Origin: Sulfurimonas sp.
GTDB taxonomy: Bacteria > Campylobacterota > Campylobacteria > Campylobacterales > Sulfurimonadaceae
Assembly: GCA_026988735.1 (NCBI GenBank)
Contig: JALSKR010000152.1
Span: 1-14,638, forward strand
Direction: 5' to 3'
DNA length: 14,638 nucleotides
This document shows, one piece after another, positions 7,069-13,563 of this stretch. Positions within the stretch are counted from its first letter, which is position 1. Each line of letters begins with the position of its first letter. The position numbers and the translations under genes are program-made. Below the pieces are notes generated by a model. It made no database searches, was not told the DNA's origin, and worked only from the letters and a program-made list of their open reading frames with translations.

Positions 7069-8283
7069 ATGCTTCTAAGAATATTTGTATTGCTTTTGTA
7101 CTGTAACGGATTAAATGCAAATATTCTGCAAGAGGCTATAGACAAAGCACCTGCAGGCTCGATTTTAAAACTTCCAAAAGGCGTGTACAAAGGTTCTGTT
7201 GTTATAGATAAACCGCTCTCCATCATAGGGCAGGAAGAGGGTGTGATTATTGACGGAGAAAACAAGGGAACGGTTATAACAAGCAAAAGCTCCTATGTAA
7301 CATTGAAAAATCTAACAATTATAAACAGTGGTGACAGACATGAAAATGTTGATGCGGCTATTGCAATGAGCGAGTCAAAACAGTGTGAAATAAGTAACTG
7401 TACAATCAAAAATTGTCTTTTCGGCATAGACTTGCAAATGGTTGACAACTCCATTATACAAAATAATACGATCACATCCAAACCTTTTGCTCTGGGGCTA
7501 AGAGGAGATGGTTTAAAGCTGTGGTATTCCAATGACAATATTGTCAGAGGCAACAGACTGATCAAATCACGGGATATGGTTGTATGGTATTCTCACGGAA
7601 ATGTGATTGAGGAAAACTTTGGAAAAGACGGCAGATACTCTTTGCACTTTATGTATGCGGGAAAAAATATAATACGCAACAATTATTATGAGCTTAATTC
7701 TGTGGGTATATTTTTTATGTATTCGCAAGATTCTATTGCAATCGGCAATGTGATTAAAAGTTCTCAGGGTGCCACAGGAATGGGCATAGGTTTAAAAGAT
7801 GCATCCAATTTTACTATACAGGACAATACTGTCATCTATTGTGCGCAGGGACTTTATATAGACAGGTCTCCTTTCGAACCAGGAACGCATAATCGTATCA
7901 TAGGCAACAAAATTTTATACAATGCAGAGGCAATGCATTTTCACTCACTCAGTGAAAACAATATAATCAAAAACAATATTGTTCAGGGAAATATAGAAGA
8001 TATTGTCAATGACAGCAGAGGCAGCAAGACAAACAAGAATGAAATATCGGGAAATTACTGGGATAAGTATGAAGGTTTTGATAAAAATCACGATGGCATA
8101 GGTGATACACCGCATAAAGTCTATCAGTATGCTGATCAGTTATGGGTATATAACTCCAATGTGAAGTTTTTTTATGCCTCTCCGGTTATCTCACTTCTTA
8201 ATTTTTTGGCAAAACTGGCACCGTTTACGAAACCGCTTTTTTTGATGGAAGATAAAAAACCAAGAGTGGTAAAACCATTATGA
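7069..8283 (+). CDS. nosD: NosD, periplasmic beta-helix maturation protein
   Basis: 404 residues. A short signal peptide (MLLRIFVLLLYCNGLNA) is followed by a right-handed parallel beta-helix made of degenerate repeats of about 22-24 residues with recurring N-I-I-x-N-N rungs. Near the C-terminus is the typical NYWDKYEGFD and DKNHDGIGDTP segment, then a hydrophobic tail (SPVISLLNFLAKLAPF). NosD works with the ABC transporter NosFY and with NosL in delivering copper (and possibly sulfur) to build CuZ in the periplasm. The frame is open to an ATG at 7027 inside nosB, but the start at 7069 gives a clean signal peptide and has GGAAGAG upstream. A paralogue lies at 13526. Confidence 0.93.
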   Translation: MLLRIFVLLLYCNGLNANILQEAIDKAPAGSILKLPKGVYKGSVVIDKPLSIIGQEEGVIIDGENKGTVITSKSSYVTLKNLTIINSGDRHENVDAAIAMSESKQCEISNCTIKNCLFGIDLQMVDNSIIQNNTITSKPFALGLRGDGLKLWYSNDNIVRGNRLIKSRDMVVWYSHGNVIEENFGKDGRYSLHFMYAGKNIIRNNYYELNSVGIFFMYSQDSIAIGNVIKSSQGATGMGIGLKDASNFTIQDNTVIYCAQGLYIDRSPFEPGTHNRIIGNKILYNAEAMHFHSLSENNIIKNNIVQGNIEDIVNDSRGSKTNKNEISGNYWDKYEGFDKNHDGIGDTPHKVYQYADQLWVYNSNVKFFYASPVISLLNFLAKLAPFTKPLFLMEDKKPRVVKPL

Positions 8284-8308
8284 CTCAAGTCAATACAAAA
8301 GGAATACT

Positions 8309-9052
8309 ATGGCGAAACAAGTAAAAACAGACAGAAGAGAATTTATCAAATACTCTACATTGGGTGTTTTAGGACTGGTTCTTGGCGGCGGTATTGTTTT
8401 GAGCCCGTATCTGCAGGCAAAAGAAAACAGGCTTCGTCCGCCGGGTGCGGTTCCTGAAAAAGAGTTTTTAGGTTTATGTATTAAATGCGGGCAGTGTCTG
8501 CAGGTGTGTCCGTATCACTCTATAAAACTGGCAGATATCCTCAAGGGCGCAGGTGAGGGGACACCTTATATTGATGCAAATATCCGAGGATGTTATGCCT
8601 GTGACGCCGTTCCCTGTGTGTTGGCATGTCCAAGCGGTGCTTTGGATCACAGTTGTTCTAAGCCCGAAGATATCCAGATGGGGATTGCCGTATTGGAATT
8701 TCCCGATACCTGCCTGGCAATGACAAATACTCCGGTACCAAAGGGCTATAACGATAAAATGAAAGCCTTTACTGCATCTGTGAACAATGTGACAAATCTG
8801 GAACTGCAGCTTCTTGAAAAATTTGACGGATATGAGGGCAAAGAGTGTACTTTGTGCGCAGATATGTGTCCTGTTCCAAATCCTCTCAGTGCTATTGCTA
8901 TGGTTCCGGATGCACAGGGAGGAAAGAGGCCTGAAATATATGACGGGTGCATAGGATGTGGAGCCTGTCAGGAAGTCTGTCCGACGCAAAAACCGTCAAT
9001 AGTCGTCAAACCAAGAGTGACATATGAAGAGTATTACGAAAAAACAACATAG
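8309..9052 (+). CDS. nosG: NosG, NapG-like periplasmic ferredoxin with Tat signal
   Basis: 247 residues. The N-terminus DRREFIKYSTLGVLGLVLGGG is a twin-arginine signal, so the protein should be exported folded with its clusters in place. Cysteine motifs follow in the order C57-x2-C-x2-C-x3-C67P, C95-x2-C-x4-C-x3-C107P, C180-x2-C-x3-C187P and C214-x2-C-x2-C-x3-C224P, plus single C116 and C135. This is the pattern of NapG-type proteins with four [4Fe-4S] clusters; the third motif is one cysteine short. NosG and NosH are expected to form a menaquinol-oxidising module that delivers electrons to the periplasmic cytochromes. AGGA at 8300-8303 serves the ATG at 8309. Confidence 0.93.
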   Translation: MAKQVKTDRREFIKYSTLGVLGLVLGGGIVLSPYLQAKENRLRPPGAVPEKEFLGLCIKCGQCLQVCPYHSIKLADILKGAGEGTPYIDANIRGCYACDAVPCVLACPSGALDHSCSKPEDIQMGIAVLEFPDTCLAMTNTPVPKGYNDKMKAFTASVNNVTNLELQLLEKFDGYEGKECTLCADMCPVPNPLSAIAMVPDAQGGKRPEIYDGCIGCGACQEVCPTQKPSIVVKPRVTYEEYYEKTT

Positions 9053-9060
9053 GAAATTCC

Positions 9061-9675
9061 ATGAAAACAGATAAAAGAAAAAAGAGTATGACAAGTTTTG
9101 TTATGACTTCATCTTTGGTATTGCTGACACTCTTAAGCGCATGCAGTGACTCAAAAGAAGAGCAATCAAAAAAAGAACAGCTTGCTTCTGCGAAAAATCA
9201 AAAGAGCAGTCCAAAGATTGAAATAGTAGAAAATAAAAATGCGCATGCGGTAAAAGTTGCTCAGCAGGAGAATGGAAAAACACAGAATAATTCGTTTTAT
9301 TATGATTACGGAGAGAAAGAGAGCGTGCAACAGGTCAATACAAAAACACGTACAGATATTGATGCCAATTTACATGTACGCAGTCCCTATGAACAGATTC
9401 AGGTTACGATGCTGGTAAAAAAACTCAGTAAAAATTTTATTGTCAGATGTGCACCATGCCATAATGATTATGCCAACGGTGTTATCGGGCCATCACTGCT
9501 GGAGAGAAAAGCGGACTATATTTACAATAAAATTCAGGATTTTAAAACTGGGAAGAAGTCCAATCCTTTGATGAATGACCTTATCAGGATGATGAGTGAC
9601 GAGGAGATTAGAGCTATGGCAGATGAAATATATGCCTTCAATAAAGAGATTAACAAGATGAGGGGCAAAGAATGA
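9061..9675 (+). CDS. nosC1: NosC1, monohaem cytochrome c lipoprotein
   Basis: 204 residues. The N-terminus ends in a lipobox (LLSAC28), so the protein is probably lipid-anchored in the periplasm. A charged, low-complexity linker (about 29-105) precedes a single class I cytochrome c domain with C130-A-P-C133-H134. M171 in NPLMND is the likely axial ligand. The C-terminal part (IYNKIQDFKTGKKSNPLMNDL) closely parallels NosC2, so the two are paralogues. The role is electron transfer between the NosGH quinol module and the haem domain of NosZ. AGGAAA lies just upstream of the start, and the gene overlaps nosC2 by 4 nt (ATGA). Confidence 0.9.
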   Translation: MKTDKRKKSMTSFVMTSSLVLLTLLSACSDSKEEQSKKEQLASAKNQKSSPKIEIVENKNAHAVKVAQQENGKTQNNSFYYDYGEKESVQQVNTKTRTDIDANLHVRSPYEQIQVTMLVKKLSKNFIVRCAPCHNDYANGVIGPSLLERKADYIYNKIQDFKTGKKSNPLMNDLIRMMSDEEIRAMADEIYAFNKEINKMRGKE

Positions 9676-10172
9676 AAAATATAATAGTAGGAATTTTAAC
9701 CTTGGTAATTTTTGGGCTGATGGCATGGACGGCTATGAACGGAGGTGCATACAATGGCGGTGAACACGGAAAAATTATTGCAGATATCGGAAACAGAACA
9801 GCTGCTGTGCAAGAGAGTCAGCCGCAAGAGAAGAGTGACAGAGAAAAAGAGAATGAAGCGTTGAATGCACTGCGTGAGAAGGCCGGTAATGTTGCAGGTT
9901 TTAAAGTAAGTGATGCCTATAAAAGCAAATGTGCTTCTTGTCACGGTGTTGACGGGAGTGGTATGCAGTATGGTAAAAAACTGATGGGACCAAAACTTTT
10001 CGGACAAAGCGCGGAGACAATTTATAAAAAACTTGAAGACTTTAAATCAGGAAGAAAAGAAAACCTGGTTATGAAAGGGCTTTTAATCCATATGACACAA
10101 GAGGATTTACGAAAATTTGCCAATGAAATAGGTTCTTTTTCGGCAAGAGCAAAAGCAGTGAAGCAGGAATAA
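9672..10172 (+). CDS. nosC2: NosC2, membrane-anchored monohaem cytochrome c
   Basis: 166 residues. An N-terminal hydrophobic segment (about 4-22) without a clear cleavage site suggests a signal anchor. A charged linker (about 45-75) follows, then one cytochrome c domain with C87-A-S-C90-H91 and M134 as the likely axial ligand in LVMKGL. It is a paralogue of NosC1 and probably shares or relays electrons to NosZ. The start codon overlaps the nosC1 stop (ATGA), indicating coupled translation, and nosH begins 2 nt after its stop. Confidence 0.9.
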   Translation: MKNIIVGILTLVIFGLMAWTAMNGGAYNGGEHGKIIADIGNRTAAVQESQPQEKSDREKENEALNALREKAGNVAGFKVSDAYKSKCASCHGVDGSGMQYGKKLMGPKLFGQSAETIYKKLEDFKSGRKENLVMKGLLIHMTQEDLRKFANEIGSFSARAKAVKQE

Positions 10173-10174
10173 AA

Positions 10175-11080
10175 ATGGATAAGTATCATAATAGAGAGAC
10201 GATAAAAAGAACAACTTTCTGGTCAACATTTTACAATACGACAAAAGAGGGAAAAAAGGTTCTGAGTTACAGAGCCAAAAGATGGATTCTTGTCATAGTG
10301 ATTCATCTGATGTTCTTTTTATCTTTTGCTGTTGATATTCAAATGCTTGAAGGAACATTAAACGGCTCGCGTTTTTTGGGTTTTCATCTGATTGATCCTT
10401 TTACAACTTTAGAGATGTTAATGGCGGAACACCATTTGCATATAAACATCATTATCGGTGTGAGTACCATTGTGCTTTTTTATATTTTGGTAGGGGGACG
10501 GAGTTATTGTGCCTGGGTATGTCCGTATGGAATTTTAAGTGAAATCGGTGAAAAATGGCATGATACGCTGGTGCATAAAAAAATCATAAAAGAGAGAAGG
10601 TTTGATCATAGAATCCGTTATGCTTTTTGGGTAATTTTTCTTGTGCTCTCTTTTACAAGCGGCTATCTTGTTTTTGAAACATTCAATGTTGTTGGAATAC
10701 TTTCCCGTGCCATTGCGTACGGCTGGAGTCTGGCGCTTGTCTGGGTTTTGGTGGTGCTTGCTTTTGAGGTTTTCTTTTCGCGCCGTGCCTGGTGTACCTA
10801 TATCTGTCCTATAGGAATGACTTACGGAATGATAGGTAAAGTTTCCGCACTCCGTGTTGAATGGAACGACAACTGTGACCACTGTATGGTCTGTCATGAT
10901 GTCTGTTTTGAAAATCAGGTTTTGGAAATCACCAAGGCAAAATATGACAAGCAAAGAGAAGAAGAGGGCATAACAAGAGAGTACATTACGGGTGCTGACT
11001 GTACTTTATGCGGAAGATGTATAGATGTCTGCCATGAAGATGCCCTCAATTTCGATTTTCGATTAAAAAGTTTGGTGTAA
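10175..11080 (+). CDS. nosH: NosH, NapH-like membrane iron-sulfur protein
   Basis: 301 residues with four TMs (about 38-55, 90-107, 148-166, 181-200). Two paired-cysteine motifs typical of NapH/NosR/CcoG-type proteins follow TM2 and TM4: C112-AWV-C116-P and C207-TYI-C211-P. The C-terminal cytoplasmic part carries two [4Fe-4S] motifs, C234-x2-C-x2-C-x3-C244 and C276-x2-C-x2-C-x3-C286, each lacking the proline usual after the last Cys. It should act with NosG as the menaquinol dehydrogenase for N2O respiration, replacing the NosR found in clade I clusters. AGGA at 10165-10168 serves the ATG. Confidence 0.92.
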   Translation: MDKYHNRETIKRTTFWSTFYNTTKEGKKVLSYRAKRWILVIVIHLMFFLSFAVDIQMLEGTLNGSRFLGFHLIDPFTTLEMLMAEHHLHINIIIGVSTIVLFYILVGGRSYCAWVCPYGILSEIGEKWHDTLVHKKIIKERRFDHRIRYAFWVIFLVLSFTSGYLVFETFNVVGILSRAIAYGWSLALVWVLVVLAFEVFFSRRAWCTYICPIGMTYGMIGKVSALRVEWNDNCDHCMVCHDVCFENQVLEITKAKYDKQREEEGITREYITGADCTLCGRCIDVCHEDALNFDFRLKSLV

Positions 11081-11083
11081 ATT

Positions 11084-11722
11084 ATGATTCAGATATCACA
11101 TGTAACGAAAAAATTCGGACAAAATATTTCACTTGACAATGTCAGCTGTGAATTTAAGAAAAATGAGTCCATAGCGCTAATGGGTGCAAACGGTGCAGGA
11201 AAAACAACACTTATCCGCTCAATTTTGGGATACTACCATCCTGATGCCGGAGAGGTGTTGATTAACGGGCTCAATCCTGTAAAAAACAGGGTAGATGTTT
11301 TGTCTCATATCAGTTTTGTACCACAGCTCCCGCCTCCTATCAAGCTCAGTATTGACGAATTGATACAGTATGTCTGTGTGAGTGCTGATGTTGACAAAGA
11401 GTTGGTGAAGCATTATGCAAATGAAATGAAACTGGATATAAATGCCAATTTGAGTAAATCATTTTTTAAACTCAGCGGAGGCATGAAACAGAAGCTTCTT
11501 ATTGCGATATCTCTGGCAAAGAAAAGCGACATTATTATTTATGATGAGCCGACGGCAAATCTTGACCCCAAAGCCAGAGATGATTTTTACAGACTGCTCA
11601 AACAAAACGAGCAGGAGAAGGTTCTGCTTTTTGTTACGCACCGACTCGAAGAGGTGAAAGATTTAGTCAACAGACAAATCTATATGGATATGGGAAAAAT
11701 TGTATCAGATGAGAGATTTTAA
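11084..11722 (+). CDS. nosF: NosF, ABC transporter ATPase
   Basis: 212 residues with a complete ABC ATPase set: Walker A GANGAGKTT (34-42), Q-loop Q81, signature LSGGM (130-134), Walker B IIIYDEP with catalytic E155, and switch H186. The length is shorter than NosF of many proteobacteria, which have about 300 residues. It pairs with NosY, whose gene begins at the next base after its stop. NosFY with NosD transfers material or energy across the inner membrane for assembly of the copper-sulfide CuZ centre. No good ribosome site precedes the ATG, so translation probably depends on coupling with nosH, which ends 3 nt before. Confidence 0.93.
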   Translation: MIQISHVTKKFGQNISLDNVSCEFKKNESIALMGANGAGKTTLIRSILGYYHPDAGEVLINGLNPVKNRVDVLSHISFVPQLPPPIKLSIDELIQYVCVSADVDKELVKHYANEMKLDINANLSKSFFKLSGGMKQKLLIAISLAKKSDIIIYDEPTANLDPKARDDFYRLLKQNEQEKVLLFVTHRLEEVKDLVNRQIYMDMGKIVSDERF

Positions 11723-12550
11723 ATGAAAAATTTATATTTAATTGCATACTTGGACTTAAAAGAGTCAATCCGGGCAAAATGGTTTTTGGTCTATTCTCTT
11801 GTATTTGGCGGACTCATTGCTCTGTTTTTTATTGCAGGTGTCACCGAATCACAGGTGATGGGTTTTAGCGGGCTGAGCCGATTGCTGCTTATGTATATTC
11901 AGATAACAATCGTTATTTTGCCGATATTTATTTTGATTACGACGGTTCGTTCCATTTCAGGGGACAGAGACAGCCATATTCTGGAGTATATGCTCTCTTT
12001 TCCTATCTCTTTAAAACAGTATTACTGGGGAAAAATTATCGGACGGTTTATTACTGTTTATCTGCCTGTTGTTTTTGCAATGATTATCGCAGTCATATAC
12101 GGTGCGTTTAAGGGAGCTGCAATTCCCTGGGATATTTTCTTTTTATATACGGGACTTTTGTTTGCTATGAGTGCTACATTTTTGGGTATAGCATTTTTTA
12201 TCTCCTCTTTTGTGAAATCTTCCGAAGTTGCTTTGGGAATAGCATTCTTTATTTGGATATTTTTATTGGCTTTTATTGACATTGCTCTTATATCCCTGAT
12301 GATGCAGGAACGTTTTAGTGAGGGCTTGATTATAACGATAGCGTTGCTCAACCCTATGGAAATTTTCCGGGTGGCTGCAATATCTTTGTTTGATCCGCAG
12401 TTGACGGTAATGGGACCGGTTGCCTATTATATACTCGATTCGGTCTCTCAGACAATGTTTGTACTGCTTGCGATTGGGTATCCTCTTGTTTTGGGAATGG
12501 GATTTGCCTATCTCGGATATAAAATATTTGAAAAAAAAGATTTGGTCTAG
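11723..12550 (+). CDS. nosY: NosY, ABC-2 type permease
   Basis: 275 residues with about six TMs (roughly 20-40, 58-76, 108-127, 140-163, 168-193 and 240-264). The segment SGDRDSHILEYMLSFPIS after TM2 is typical of ABC-2 permeases of the NosY family and contacts the ATPase. A long extracytoplasmic stretch (about 195-235) between TM5 and TM6 could meet NosD and NosL. The gene starts directly at the base after the nosF stop, so the two are tightly coupled. Confidence 0.92.
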   Translation: MKNLYLIAYLDLKESIRAKWFLVYSLVFGGLIALFFIAGVTESQVMGFSGLSRLLLMYIQITIVILPIFILITTVRSISGDRDSHILEYMLSFPISLKQYYWGKIIGRFITVYLPVVFAMIIAVIYGAFKGAAIPWDIFFLYTGLLFAMSATFLGIAFFISSFVKSSEVALGIAFFIWIFLLAFIDIALISLMMQERFSEGLIITIALLNPMEIFRVAAISLFDPQLTVMGPVAYYILDSVSQTMFVLLAIGYPLVLGMGFAYLGYKIFEKKDLV

Positions 12551-12558
12551 GAGCTGTT

Positions 12559-13029
12559 ATGAAAAAAATTATTATAGGTGTACTTTTGTTTTCAAGTCTG
12601 TTGTTCTCGTATGAGATGAATTATGATAAAAATACGACAGGTCTGATACGACAGATGAAAGTCTATAAATATCCGACCTGGGTTGCTAAAATAGAACTTG
12701 CAAACGGCAAAAAAATCTTTTTTGTTTCACCAAAATCAATGTTTGAATTTTATTTCAGACCTGCGGCATGGCCGGAATACAATATCAAACAGGAGAGTGA
12801 TTTCAAAAATATTTATGTAACTGATTTTGCAACGGCAGAACCTATCAAAGCCAAGGGTGCTTTTTATGTGTACGGGAGTGACACAATCTCCCCTGCAGGT
12901 GATGATTTGGTTCCTTTTGATTCGTATAAAAGGGCTGAGGAATTTGCAAAGTCGCACAATGGAAAACGTATTTTAGGTTTTAGAGAGATTAACAGAGGGC
13001 TTATTAACTGGCTTAATGACAGCATGTAG
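12559..13029 (+). CDS. nosL: NosL-like copper accessory protein lacking cysteine
   Basis: 156 residues with a short signal peptide (MKKIIIGVLLFSSLLFS). The fold markers of NosL are present: KYPTWVAKIELANGKKIFF, the YVTDFATAEPIKAKGAFYVYGS stretch, SPAGDDLVPF, and a final KRILGFREI. NosL of other organisms is a lipoprotein that binds Cu(I) and hands it to NosD. This version has no cysteine anywhere, so it has neither a lipobox nor the cysteine of the usual CGM motif (RQM at 31-33 takes its place). The usual GPMG is SPAG here. Remaining candidates for Cu(I) binding are Met residues such as M20, M33 and M61. AGGAG at 12549-12553 serves the start. Identity is well supported by sequence pattern and position. 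Confidence 0.88.
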   Translation: MKKIIIGVLLFSSLLFSYEMNYDKNTTGLIRQMKVYKYPTWVAKIELANGKKIFFVSPKSMFEFYFRPAAWPEYNIKQESDFKNIYVTDFATAEPIKAKGAFYVYGSDTISPAGDDLVPFDSYKRAEEFAKSHNGKRILGFREINRGLINWLNDSM

Positions 13030-13038
13030 GAGAAAAAA

Positions 13039-13563
13039 ATGAAAAAACCCACCCCAAAAGATGAAGAGATTCAGCTCGATCCAAAAAGATACATTGTCAG
13101 CGAAACAGATGAAAAAGGCAAAATTACTTTTGCTAATGACTATTTTCAGGAAGTTTCAGGTTATACGCAAGAAGAACTTATAGGGCAGCCTCACAGTATA
13201 GTCCGTCATCCGGATATGCCAAAAGTGGTCTTTAAACTTTTGTGGGAGACAATTCAGCAGGGGAAAAACATCAATGCCGTTGTGAAAAATCTGGCAAAAG
13301 ACGGGCGCTATTATTGGATATTTACCGAATTTGAAATCAGAAAAGATACCGATACGGGAAAAATAATAGGCTACCATGCTTCTCGAAAAAAAATTTCAAG
13401 GCATGTTATAGAAATCATAGCCGATCTCTATGCCAAACTTTTGGAAATTGAGAAAAGTGAGGGTGTGGATGCAAGTGAGAAGTATCTTGTTGCATTTTTA
13501 AAAGAAAAAGGTGAGGATATAGAATTTGCAAATATCATGGAAGAGATACATAAATTTTATTAG
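13039..13563 (+). CDS. Stand-alone Aer-like PAS-domain protein
   Basis: 174 residues, cytoplasmic, with no signal or TM. One PAS domain spans about 18-125 and closely follows the Aer redox-sensor pattern: TDEKGKITFANDYFQEVSGY, then GQPHSIVRHPDMP (R56, H57, D59), then a YYWIF strand. In Aer this motif set binds FAD. The C-terminal about 50 residues are helical and charged, with no HAMP, kinase or chemoreceptor domain. It follows nosL by 9 nt with AGGAG at 13028-13032, so it is part of the nos operon. The nosD-like gene starts inside its end. A redox or energy signal for taxis or regulation is a plausible role; the partner is unknown. Confidence 0.85.
   Translation: MKKPTPKDEEIQLDPKRYIVSETDEKGKITFANDYFQEVSGYTQEELIGQPHSIVRHPDMPKVVFKLLWETIQQGKNINAVVKNLAKDGRYYWIFTEFEIRKDTDTGKIIGYHASRKKISRHVIEIIADLYAKLLEIEKSEGVDASEKYLVAFLKEKGEDIEFANIMEEIHKFY
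13513..13528 (+). promoter_or_regulatory. Ribosome binding site and TTG start of the second nosD-like gene
   Basis: GAGGA at 13513-13517, within AAGGTGAGGA, lies 8 nt before a TTG at 13526. The next codon upstream but one in this frame is a TAG (13520-13522). No ATG or GTG exists in frame before the hydrophobic signal, so this TTG is the only standard start that yields a complete signal peptide. Confidence 0.6.

Noticed and set aside
8281..8292. TGACT-CA-AGTCA inverted repeat at the nosD stop, which contains the TGA-N6-TCA core
   Set aside because: It resembles the other boxes, but the sequence 29-30 nt downstream of its centre has no -10 and the start would fall inside nosG. The repeat is short and part of it is the nosD stop codon.
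13550..13561. ATA (13550) or ATT (13559) as the start of the second nosD-like gene
   Set aside because: Both are rare starts and GGAAGAG is not better placed for them than GAGGA is for TTG 13526. They remain possible if the true base at 13552 is G.
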